Assembly: GCF_029227915.1 (NCBI RefSeq)
Contig: NC_079885.1
Span: 8,182,001-8,246,000, forward strand
Length of the DNA: 64,000 nt
Reading direction: 5' to 3'
Source: Hydractinia symbiolongicarpus
Lineage: Eukaryota; Cnidaria; Hydrozoa; Anthoathecata; Hydractiniidae
Positions 20,737 through 28,686 of this stretch are shown here, one piece after another; positions within the stretch are counted from its first letter, which is position 1, and each line of letters opens with the position of its first letter. The translations under genes and the position numbers were made by a program. The notes beneath the pieces are model-generated. The model made no database searches and was not told where the DNA came from. It was given only the letters and a program-made list of their open reading frames with translations.

Positions 20737-21233
20737 TTACAAGTACATTAACATCCGAATGAAATTCTGGGCCTCTGCCTTACTACCCCTGTTGGGTGTT
20801 TGATATTTATCAAAGCCTATGGCCTTCATACGCGCACTACCCAGCTTCTTTTCGAGCTGTCCAATAGTTGGAAAATTACCATCTTGCAACGTCAGTACTA
20901 CTTCCGGTAAGGATCTTTTTCCTGTCACAACCTTTTATTACAAGTTCACGATTCTCACCCATTCGGAACCTATCGTAATGCATTGCATTGGGCGTCATTC
21001 CCAGCCCATCCCTAAGATTGGTGTATATAAACTTTCGAATTAAATAGCACCGTCTCAGCCGACTCCGTGCACAACTCCAATCGCCTACGCGCACCTCCCT
21101 GCTGTTGACCTGGCGTTGAAGTCCCCGATGTTCCAGGAAGTTGAGTTGATTATTGGGTATCCTCTTTGTCACCCATATCATCCTTATCGTGCTTACCTAT
21201 ATCCTCTTCGTGTGTAAATACCGGATTATCCAT
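20737..21233 (-). pseudogene. Unassigned Polinton protein, frameshifted
   Basis: ATG 21233 opens an acidic start (MDNPVFTHEEDIGKHDKDDM). A stop follows at about 21151, then a Gly/Gln/Thr-rich linker, then in other frames NLRDGLGMTPNAMHYDRFRM and VLTLQDGNFPTIGQLEKKLG, ending at about 20737. Not recognised. It is divergent from the capsid-like gene, whose ATG lies only 30 bp away. Confidence 0.45.
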
Positions 21234-21263
21234 TTATTTACAACATTTTCCATATAATAAAAT
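21234..21263. promoter_or_regulatory. 30-bp divergent intergenic region
   Basis: Separates the minus-strand start at 21233 from the plus-strand start at 21264. AT-only core with CATATAATAAAATATG; the TATAATAA is a possible TATA-like element. The promoter role is inferred from divergent genes with no other space. Confidence 0.3.
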
Positions 21264-22540
21264 ATGAATGCATTCGGGACCATTTTAGATCTGTATACGG
21301 AGACCAAGCAACTTCTGGGTATGAAAGGTAGGAGACAGAGGGTTCAAATCTCACATACCCCATCAACCATTAACCTGAACGAGGACCTGTACATTGAAAT
21401 ACCAAATATGCCACAAAATGATGTCACCTTTCCGGGTAGTCTCAACCTCCTGTTTGATTTGACGCTGACGGGGACCAATACAACAAGAACCATCGTGTCG
21501 AACATAGATAAATCTCTGGTGAAAAGCCTACGTATCACTCTGAATGGTAAAGAGGTCCAGAACATATCGGATTACAACATTCTAGCCGTCTATCGAGATC
21601 TCTGGCTACCAACATTTGATAGGGACAATAACCTTATTTTAGAGGGCATTAACCCCAATGACAGAACGATTAGGGCCCTGCAGGTAAGTGCTAGTGGTCA
21701 GGTTCGGGACCTATGAAAAAGGCCATTGTTGCAGCCTATGGGGACACTTTCTGCATACCACTAGGCAAGATGTTTGAGATGACCAATGATCTTCCATTCT
21801 GCCCATCAGGACTCTATGACCGCCTCCAGTTTATCGTAAACTTCGCGCCTTACGGTGACATTATCAAGGATGAAGGCACAGCGGCCTCAGGGTCTACGGC
21901 AGCTAAGCCGGCTGATGCCACATATAAGAATACCAATATTAGGCTCCAATTCAAAAATATCATCCATGAAGGTCTCGCGAGCACCATGATGTCAACATAT
22001 GTAAAACTCGCTTTGCCCTATAAACGAACCCTGGGGATGAAGGTGGTCACCAAGAAGAAAGCAGATACCAGTTACAACCTCCAGATTGATGCTCCTGCTA
22101 AGTCCCTCAAAGGTGTCTTACTACTCTTCATAAACCCCCTAAAAGTGAACCTCTATGCCGGTGTTAACGAAATGTTTTATAACCCTAAAATCGATAAGAT
22201 ATCAGTGAGTGTTGAGGGCGAACCCAACGAATTGTATAGCCATGCCATGCTTCCCAAAGATCATTTGCTACAAGTCGTGAACCTCTTTGGTAGTCACGAC
22301 TCCAGTGTGACAATTGGCCAGTTTTTCAATGAAAAGTATGCTCTCTTTGTGGACTTTCGGGCATCTCCCGACAATATTTTGCATGGTAGCGGTAGGCCAT
22401 TGCTACGTTCGAGTGATGGCATAACCTTGCACATTACTAAAAAAGCCGACGAAACAGGGGACTTTAGATGTTACGTGTATCTCCTGATTGATGCGCAAAT
22501 GAATATTTTCGATGGTAGACTGGATAGGGTGGAGTATTGA
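21264..22540 (+). pseudogene. Probable Polinton major capsid protein, split at 21713
   Basis: Two frames overlap by four bases (ATGA at 21713-21716): 150 residues from 21264 and 275 residues to TGA 22538-22540. Together they give about 425 residues rich in beta-prone stretches (SLNLLFDLTLTGTN, RITLNGKEVQNISDYNILAV, LPFCPSGLYDRLQFIVNFAP) and ending DAQMNIFDGRLDRVEY. Length, position beside the integrase and composition fit the jelly-roll capsid gene. No catalytic motif is present. The break is most simply a one-base frameshift, though stop-start reinitiation is possible. The capsid call rests on context and memory of the family, not on a structure search. Confidence 0.6.
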
Positions 22541-22547
22541 AATAAAG

Positions 22548-22946
22548 ATGGCTACTCTTATGATTACGGCAGGGGGCACGCTAATCAACACCCTCGCATT
22601 TTCGGTCACGAATTTTCTATTCAGTAAACTTGCAAGGCACGGTGAGGCCGAACGTAAACGACACGACGAGGCTGTTGAAAAGCTCAATACAGGCCAGGCC
22701 CAATGGACCAGAGACAGACAAGCCAAGCTCGACTGGTTTGCGAAGGAAAGAGAGAGGCAAATAAAAGCAGGAAAAAGTTTGAGGGAGCTTGATGATTCTA
22801 TGTATCAGTATTACATCAACTCGGACAAAAAAGCCCCGCAATTGAAGAAATTTTACACCACTTCAAAAACCCAACAAGATGGGGAACTCACGTTCGTACT
22901 TGGCTCCCTATCCTTGCTAGGCGTTGTAGCTTACAAGTATCTGTAA
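22548..22946 (+). CDS. Polinton small membrane protein with charged coil
   Basis: I choose ATG 22548 (MATLMITAGG) rather than the in-frame ATG 22512, which overlaps the capsid frame. A hydrophobic segment (residues 1-24) is followed by a long charged helix (EAERKRHDEAVEKLNTGQAQ ... KERERQIKAGKSLRELDD) and a C-terminal membrane segment (LTFVLGSLSLLGVVAYKYL). It is intact. Two membrane spans with a helical arm between them suggest a virion protein under or in an internal membrane; this is inference. Confidence 0.55.
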   Translation: MATLMITAGGTLINTLAFSVTNFLFSKLARHGEAERKRHDEAVEKLNTGQAQWTRDRQAKLDWFAKERERQIKAGKSLRELDDSMYQYYINSDKKAPQLKKFYTTSKTQQDGELTFVLGSLSLLGVVAYKYL

Positions 22947-22948
22947 CA

Positions 22949-22990
22949 ACGCATTTTTTAACATGTATAATAAGACATGTCAAAAACGCA
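22949..22990. terminator. Imperfect stem-loop spanning the next start codon
   Basis: AACGCATTTTTTAACATGT (22948-22966) pairs imperfectly with ACATGTCAAAAACGCACGTT (22975-22994). The right arm contains the integrase ATG at 22977. Confidence 0.3.
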
Positions 22991-24390
22991 CGTTCTTACA
23001 GAGGAAGAGACGGAAAAGCTAAGCAATATCTACTACACTCCGGAACATCTGTGGGTCGGACGGAAGGCTATTAAATCACTTACGAAGGAGAGTGGCCCCT
23101 CCAAAAAGCTACAATCGTGGTCACAATATGTTGGGACAAGACAACGAATTTCGAAGTTCGCCACCACAAGTAATTGCGTAGGCTCATTCTATATTAGATT
23201 CACACATCATGAACTTGTCAATGTTCACTTTGGTAAATACGAAATTCTTAAAATGGGCTAATTGTTGCTGACGTCAGCAGGGCCATTAATCACGAATTTC
23301 GGAGCCTTCGTGGTCCTCGACGTGAATTAGTTCGGTGTGCGGCCGTGCTAAAAAATGTGACTATGGACTTTTCAACGCTCCCTGCCTGGCCTACATGTGT
23401 GCAAAAGTACCGACCTTGCAGCCTTCTGGCTGCAGAGCATTGACTATTTGACTGTTTTGTTCATATTTGGATAATGAGTAAAAAACTGCCTTAGTCTCAA
23501 TATTTTTGTCCACGATTGTAGTCACTCACTGATTGAGTAGGCAACTCTTATGGCTAAGGCACATCAGGGGTCCAAAACGTATTGACTACCTCCATTTCAC
23601 TATTACAACACCCAACAAGATGCATCAGTTCGATCTACTATATATGCCTCACAACGGGGTATATGGTAATACGTATAAATATATCCTGACAGGCATTGAT
23701 GTAGCTTCAAGGTATAAGGTAGCAAGGCCGTTGCGCACCAAAAAAGCCAGCGAGGTCGCCGACATGATCAAAGATATTTACAAAGCGGGACCCATTCATT
23801 ACCCCAAAACATTCCAATGTGACAATGGTTCCGAATTCAAATCGGATCTAACCAAACTGTTCGAGGTTGAAGGGGTTGAAATTAGGCAGGCAACCACAAA
23901 GTACCACCACACGCTCACAGCCTTCGTAGAATCATACAATAAAGCCCTTGAAGAAAGACTCTTCAAGCCCCAAGATGTCCAAGAGCTAGTGTCCGATGAG
24001 ATCAGTACCATTTGGGTCAACCATTTGTATACCATCGTGAAGGGTCTCAACAATACCAAGAATGCCATGATAAACATAAAACCTAGCAAAGCAATCAAGC
24101 TCAAAGATGTCTCACTTGCAAAAAGTCAGCAATATCCCGAAGAGAACCCCCTACCCGAGGATGGACTGTACTTGTACCTCCTACAACCCGGAGAGGAGCA
24201 TAGTGACTCTAAAAGACGCGCTACCGACGCCTTTTGGAATAAAAAGATGTATAGGTTGGACCATATAGTAGCAGGTAGCCGTGTTTTATACTACCTAAAG
24301 GACAGTCCTGAAAGGAGTTATGTGTCTGAGGAGCTGATGTTAATCCCTGAAGATGCTGAAGTGCCTCCACAATATGTTAAAGAGTGGTAA
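22977..24390 (+). pseudogene. Polinton integrase (retroviral-type DDE), split by a MITE
   Basis: The N-terminal part (22977-23111) reads SNIYYTPEHLWVGRKAIKSL. It is cut by a 407-bp insert at 23112-23518. After the insert the same frame continues, with one TGA at about 23530, to TAA 24390. The core has FDLLYMPHNG (first Asp), FQCDNGSEF (second Asp) and TAFVESYNKALEERLF (Glu), so all three catalytic acids are kept. The C-terminus has a chromo/SH3-like end (YRLDHIVAGSRVLYYLKDSP ... YVSEELMLI). Cuts and joins element ends to host DNA. Confidence 0.85.
23112..23518. mobile_element. 407-bp MITE with TA target duplication inside the integrase
   Basis: Inverted ends CAATCGTGGTCACAATATGT (from 23112) and, on minus from 23518, CAATCGTGGACAAAAATATT. 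TA lies on both sides (23110-23111 and 23519-23520). A TA duplication is diagnostic of Tc1/mariner-type insertion. No coding capacity. Removing the element and one TA puts the two integrase halves in one phase. Confidence 0.85.
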
Positions 24391-24609
24391 TAGTTCCCGG
24401 GTTCTACCAAGGGGGCACCGCGAAGATGCCCACAACCTGGGCCCTACTATTTCAGACCTGGAACATGCCAATTTTAGCCTTCATTTGGGGGTTGGGAAGT
24501 AACCAATATATGATGCGAGGATAATTTCTACTATCAGCAGGTAGTAAAAATCGTTGGTTGGGTGTACTAAGTTCCGAGTACAGCCTTTGGACCACCTATT
24601 CCGCTAGCT
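24391..24609. other. Intergenic between convergent Polinton genes
   Basis: Integrase ends at 24390 and the BRO-like gene ends at 24610 from the other side. Only a short 6-bp stem (TGTACT...AGTACA near 24563-24582) is seen. Confidence 0.4.
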
Positions 24610-25307
24610 CTAAAATTCTTTCATGTGTGTAATTCTCACCTCTCTCGTAGCCAATTTTAATGGACGATGGCGGTGTTTCTGCCAGTACTCACTTTTGGGG
24701 TAATCAACAATTTTTTTCCGAATCTTCTGTGCTACATACCCCTGTTGATCGCAAATGGCCAGGTATTGGAATGGATCGTCGTTATTCTTTTGTATAATCA
24801 TCATAGAGTTATCTTTTCCGGGATCTTCGAGGAGGGGCACGGCACGTTGCTTCAGCTCCTCAATCGCATCCCCCAATACCATGAGTTGACTATCCCTGTC
24901 CCCAAACTCATCATTGAGGAAAACTAGGGCATTATCCTTCTCAACAATAGTCTCCTGCAATTTTCCGACCCCCTTTCCAGACAACCATTTTGTCAATGCT
25001 ACAGCCTTAGCCTTTCTCGATCTGACGGTAATTTCAAGCGCCCCGTCCAGCGTGACGAATATGTCATGACGTTTTTTCACTCCTTCCCGCATATCTGAAC
25101 ATCTGTACCCGCCGGGTACAGATCCCTGCATGCCCTCTAGTTCTCCCCTTGATATTGGCATATTACAATCAAGGCCGTATTTCCTGGCACTTGGTATGCA
25201 TAGAATTTCTCCAGGTCGGCGCGTTTGAAGAGGGGTTGGCCCTGTTTATCGAACAAAGTCTCAATGGCTCCTGCGGGTATTGCGTTGAGTTAGGCGAGTG
25301 AAGACAT
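24610..25307 (-). pseudogene. BRO/MSV199-like protein with DUF3627-like C-terminus
   Basis: ATG at about 25307 (MSSLA, then a stop) leads to ETLFDKQGQPLFKRADLEKF. A frameshift near 25170 joins ORF 25161-24610. That part carries a BRO-N-like block (HDIFVTLDGALEITVRSRKA, then TKWLSGKGV), a helical linker (IVEKDNALVFLNDEFGDRDS) and a C-terminal block (QYLAICDQQGYVAQKIRKKI). The same N-terminal design is repeated in the next gene (25386-26042), so the two are paralogues. BRO proteins are DNA-binding proteins of large DNA viruses. Neighbours: convergent to the integrase. Confidence 0.6.
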
Positions 25308-25350
25308 TTTCTATATACTGATGCTTACCCAGAGTTTTTCAATGTGGTCA

Positions 25351-25376
25351 TTTTAATACCCACAAGGGTATTAAAA
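25351..25376. terminator. Stem-loop 9 nt after a minus-strand stop
   Basis: Perfect 11-bp arms 25351-25361 and 25366-25376, loop ACAA. The nuclease gene ends at 25386 on the minus strand. Confidence 0.55.
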
Positions 25377-25385
25377 AGCTCCCGT

Positions 25386-26042
25386 TTAAGGCCTAGTCCC
25401 TGGGTTAATTTCGGCAAAAATATAGCGATAAATTTTGTTAATGATGTGAAAAATGGAGAAGTTGGAAACATCAGGGTTATATCGTATGAAGGTGCATCCC
25501 AGGGCTTGCTCGATATGTTTTTGCCTCTTTACCTCGTGGCCTATATCCCTGTCGGCATGTCCAAATTCATCACATTCGATAGCTAACTTATACTTCGGGA
25601 AGTACAGGTCGATCCTATATCCATCAATACGGTGCTGCGTCACCATATCTTCGCCGTCAAAGGCAGTGCGGATGTTGTAAATAGTGCCTCCTTGGATAAA
25701 AGCTTTATGTTTTTGATTTCCATACCACAACGCCCCGCAATTTTAATGGCATCCAAGCTTTTTCATCGGGATTTTCGATACAGCTTCGGCGGAAACATTT
25801 ATATCATGCCCATTTTTCCCTCCTCCTAGCATACCTGATCGGGGGCCTATGGGAGATGCCCCATTAGGTCCTACTATTTCCGCCCTTGATATTGTCATAC
25901 GGCGACCAAGACCATACCGCCTAACATTTGAAATACCTAAAAGCCTCCCCAGGTCAGCCCTTTTAAACAGACGTTGATTTTGCTTGTCGTATATGATTTC
26001 TACATGTGGGGCAAGCGCCGTAACAAGCTTTTGAGATGACAT
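25386..26042 (-). pseudogene. MSV199-like protein with Vsr/DUF559-like nuclease
   Basis: ATG 26042 (MSSQKLVTALAPHVEIIYDK, then QRLFKRADLGRLLGISNV) opens a domain shared with the neighbouring gene. It runs past a Gly/Pro-rich linker (GPNGASPIGPRSGMLGGGKN) to about 25743, then shifts frame to ORF 25730-25386. The second part has a PD-(D/E)xK-like nuclease core: YRIDLYFPKYKLAIECDEFG, then HADRD, KRQKHIEQALGCTFIRYNPD. The D...ECDE...H pattern with the RxNPD end is that of Vsr-type nucleases fused to MSV199/BRO domains in large DNA viruses. It may act as a nicking or homing-type enzyme. Function inferred. Confidence 0.6.
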
Positions 26043-26085
26043 CTTTTTTTTGTCATATCTTCGGGTAGATTGTTCGTATGGTCAT

Positions 26086-26674
26086 TCGAGAGCCTTAAAA
26101 GTCCTGGGATGTTCCAATCTTACGTACAAGCAAGCGTGTTTTGATTTTTTCAATTCGGACTTTATATCCGATCAGTCGGGGATCAAGTTCGTCTCCTCGT
26201 CAATTAGCGTCATGTCGCTACGTTCATGGGGGTACAAGAGGAAGAGCTGTTTCTTTTGACGACGAAAGTTCTTGGGGAGAGCGGAATAGCTCTGGGTTAA
26301 TAACCACAAACATGCCTTCTATGTCTACCTGAAATAGCCAATTCGAGCAGGGGCTGCCTTTTTTTATCGAGGCTCTCTTTGGCGATTACGTCGTCCACAA
26401 CGAAAAGACTCTCCTCAACCGCGAATAACGACGACAATTTCTGAATCCATTCAAACAGCTCATATCCGGGGTCTATCAGGAACACGTAATCATCCCTCCA
26501 TAATGAGACTCTCTCTAGGTATGTATTGTTCCACCATATAGTTGAACACAAAATGACTATATTGTGATAGTGGTGCCTGTATTCATTTTCCAGGAGGTTC
26601 AGTACACGCTGTGTTTTTCCGCAAGACGTCGGACCTGTAAAGATCGCCGTATGCGGGACTCTTACGACATCCAT
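26086..26674 (-). pseudogene. Polinton packaging ATPase (FtsK/A32-like)
   Basis: ATG 26674 is the first Met after an upstream stop. Walker A is GPTSCGKT (residues 12-19), Walker B ESLFVVDDVI (about 90-99), and the frame reaches LAISGRHRRHVCGY before a stop at 26297. The C-terminal domain continues in another frame (NFRRQKKQLFLLYPHERSDM, then a stop, then HACLYVRLEHPRTFKAL) to about 26086. It would pump DNA into capsids. One frameshift and one nonsense codon break this copy. Confidence 0.8.
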
Positions 26675-26801
26675 TTATTCAATAATTCGACCACTCTTGA
26701 TTATGAAATTTTGGATATACTCCAAAGCATGACCCACATGCCCATGTACCCCCGTGGTTATTCACCAAGGATCCCCGATGGGCAGGGCAGAGCTTAGTCC
26801 T

Positions 26802-27089
26802 TTAAGCCTTGTATTCGAGTGGTGGTGGTGTATACCTTAATTTTCCTTGCAGGCATTGCAGTGCATTGCGATACCTTTTAACAAGTAGTTTCTTCTCCGG
26901 GCTATCCCGAATAAGTTCGATATATTGGGGTATAATGTTATATGTGAGTAGATCATACAGGATGAGATAGTTTTCATCCTGTTGAACACCCCTAATTTCC
27001 CGATCAATAGCAAGGGGATCCAACTTGTGTTCAAGGTCTTCGATATCTCTATTTGCTACAGCCCGCCTCTCCTTGGCTTTATCAGGCAA
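26802..27089 (-). CDS. Unassigned Polinton protein, 95 residues
   Basis: Open from ATG 27089 (MPDKAKERRAVANRDIEDLE) to 26802. Mostly helical and charged, with a middle LYDLLTYNIIPQYIELIRDS and the tail YTPPPLEYKA. Not recognised. Could be the continuation of the preceding gene after a shift, since only 36 bp separate them. Confidence 0.45.
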   Translation of the reverse strand: MPDKAKERRAVANRDIEDLEHKLDPLAIDREIRGVQQDENYLILYDLLTYNIIPQYIELIRDSPEKKLLVKRYRNALQCLQGKLRYTPPPLEYKA

Positions 27090-27125
27090 CCTATGCAGGT
27101 CTTAGTCAGACCATTACCCCTAATT

Positions 27126-27374
27126 TCAAACTTGTGTGGGGGCAATATATTTTTGCATACCCTGCAACATAACACGTCCATTTGTTATGGCATACTGTGC
27201 CCGCTGTAATGCCAAGGCAATGTCGGCAAGCGTTGGCGAATTAAACGATTCGCCGTATCTGAAACGTACCCTATTATTTACATGCCTCTCAAAGTTCTCC
27301 CAGGTATACCCCTCATTAAATTGTGCTTGGATATAGTCCTGGAGGAGAATTATTAACTCATATAGAGTTTGCAT
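27126..27374 (-). CDS. Unassigned Polinton protein, 82 residues
   Basis: ATG 27374 (MQTLYELIILLQDYIQAQFN) to 27126. Contains ERHVNNRVRFRYGESFNSPT and a helical end. Not recognised; no metal-binding or catalytic motif is visible. Confidence 0.45.
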   Translation of the reverse strand: MQTLYELIILLQDYIQAQFNEGYTWENFERHVNNRVRFRYGESFNSPTLADIALALQRAQYAITNGRVMLQGMQKYIAPTQV

Positions 27375-27517
27375 ATAATTACGGCGTTTGGTATGACCCC
27401 TTGAAATTCTCCCGAGATCAAGGCATTTGATGCATGTTTTTCAGACCTTTACCCTTTACCTTGAACTGGTTCAATGGTAGGGATTTTGAACATTTAAAAA
27501 CAACACTTCTCTTCCAT

Positions 27518-27546
27518 ATTTCATATCTCTCCTGGAGATATGAAAT
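27518..27546. terminator. Stem-loop 14 nt after a minus-strand stop
   Basis: Perfect 12-bp arms 27518-27529 and 27535-27546, loop TCCTG. It follows the stop at 27561. Confidence 0.55.
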
Positions 27547-27560
27547 TTTTACCATGTGGT

Positions 27561-27824
27561 CTATTTTGGAGATATCAGGGACTTCTTGTACCATCCCTGC
27601 TTGATCGCGTATTCGTCGAACAGTATCGCCGCACTCATGTAACCGGCTAGTTTAAGACCATCCTCTCGGTCCATCTTGGCACCTGGTCTGGAGACCCCTA
27701 GGGCCTTTTTCCCGCCCATGGCGATTAGAATTGTGTAAGACACGAGCCTGACAGACTCCCACAGGGCATCAATAACCATCGTTTCCTTCGGCCCCATATT
27801 TTCATCATGCTTGTTTGTTGCCAT
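27561..27824 (-). CDS. Small Polinton membrane-associated protein
   Basis: 87 residues, ATG 27824, stop TAG 27561-27563, intact. One hydrophobic segment (SVRLVSYTILIAMGGKKALG) and a weaker one (KLAGYMSAAILFDEYAI). Similar short proteins are, as I remember, common in cnidarian Polintons. Role unknown. Confidence 0.55.
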   Translation of the reverse strand: MATNKHDENMGPKETMVIDALWESVRLVSYTILIAMGGKKALGVSRPGAKMDREDGLKLAGYMSAAILFDEYAIKQGWYKKSLISPK

Positions 27825-27849
27825 TTATTAGGAGAATGTTTTAGCAATA

Positions 27850-28200
27850 TTATTGCATGACTGGGATAGGCTGGGTTTTGCCCTGTTGGGGCTCCGGATT
27901 AGCCGCCGGCTTGTTGGGTTCATTCCCACCCCTGCTAAATTTGTACCAAACCCCGACGCCTATAGCGAGTGCTGCTAAGGTTCCGACCCCATAGATGTAT
28001 ACACTGTCCATCGACTTGCTGGAACCTGTCGCAGGTTCCTTATCATCCTGCGAAGGTTCTTTGCCCACGTTCTTCTGTAGGCTGGCCTTGCTCTTCCGAT
28101 TCCATTCCGCAAGTCTCTTGCCTGCAGCAACACGACCCTCATTCTTCGGTGGTTTTTTTGTTATAACCCTCTCCTCTTGTTTTTGTTCTTCTTCACTCAT
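27850..28200 (-). CDS. Small basic Polinton protein with one TM segment
   Basis: 116 residues, ATG 28200, intact. N-terminal charged part with RVAAGKRLAEWNRKSKASL, then a Ser/Lys linker, one clear membrane segment (VYIYGVGTLAALAIGVGVWY) and a Pro/Gln-rich tail. Its basic motif is shared with the next gene. A DNA-binding virion core protein anchored to membrane is a reasonable guess. Confidence 0.55.
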   Translation of the reverse strand: MSEEEQKQEERVITKKPPKNEGRVAAGKRLAEWNRKSKASLQKNVGKEPSQDDKEPATGSSKSMDSVYIYGVGTLAALAIGVGVWYKFSRGGNEPNKPAANPEPQQGKTQPIPVMQ

Positions 28201-28201
28201 T

Positions 28202-28229
28202 TTATTATAAGCCCTAAGACTTGTAATAA
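28202..28229. terminator. Stem-loop 1 nt after a minus-strand stop
   Basis: Arms 28202-28211 and 28220-28229 pair at 9 of 10 positions with an 8-nt loop. It lies between the stop at 28231 and the next start at 28200. Confidence 0.5.
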
Positions 28230-28230
28230 A

Positions 28231-28533
28231 TTACTTCTTTTTTACATCAAGGGAGAGAGTAAGGCCCTGGTCCTCAAGGATCTTCATGGTCTCTTTTATC
28301 CCTTTGAGTATGGGTTCGGGGGTGTTTAAATCCCTCTCGAAGTATCTTAAGAACTCCCTAAACGTCATTGGTTCTTTCTTTGGCGGGGCTATTCCAAGCT
28401 TCCTCTTCCTCATCAGCGCCGCTAGTCTGTGTCCCTGGGCAACCCTACCCAGGTGCTTTTTGTGTACCTCAACAATTTTTTCCACGGCCTCGGGTTGCTG
28501 TTGATTGATGATAATACTACACGCACTGCTCAT
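28231..28533 (-). CDS. Small basic Polinton protein, partner of 27850-28200
   Basis: I choose Met at 28533 (MSSACSIIINQQQPEAVEKI); an in-frame upstream Met at 28560 is possible. Intact, stop TAA 28231-28233. It contains LGRVAQGHRLAALMRKRKLG, the same G-R-V-A-x-G-x-R-L-A-x-x-x-R-K pattern as the neighbour, then a helical C-terminus. No TM segment. Possibly a DNA-condensing core protein. Confidence 0.55.
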   Translation of the reverse strand: MSSACSIIINQQQPEAVEKIVEVHKKHLGRVAQGHRLAALMRKRKLGIAPPKKEPMTFREFLRYFERDLNTPEPILKGIKETMKILEDQGLTLSLDVKKK

Positions 28534-28560
28534 CTTTGTTATCTTTGACCTCCTTCGCAT

Positions 28561-28686
28561 CCTGTTTCCTTTTGCTCATGTGCCGAGCCGTATGGCCTGC
28601 TACAAGCAACGGGGCTAAACACTTCCCAATGCTAAAGTATCATGGCATACGGAAGTAGGATGGTTATATACAAACATGCCTCCATT
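28561..28686. other. Intergenic, Polinton
   Basis: Separates the polymerase end from the small basic gene. No structure noted. Confidence 0.4.

Noticed and set aside
20331-20762. 143-residue plus-strand frame in the Polinton
   Set aside because: Exact shadow of the minus-strand coiled-coil gene; leucine-rich because the other strand is Glu/Lys-rich.
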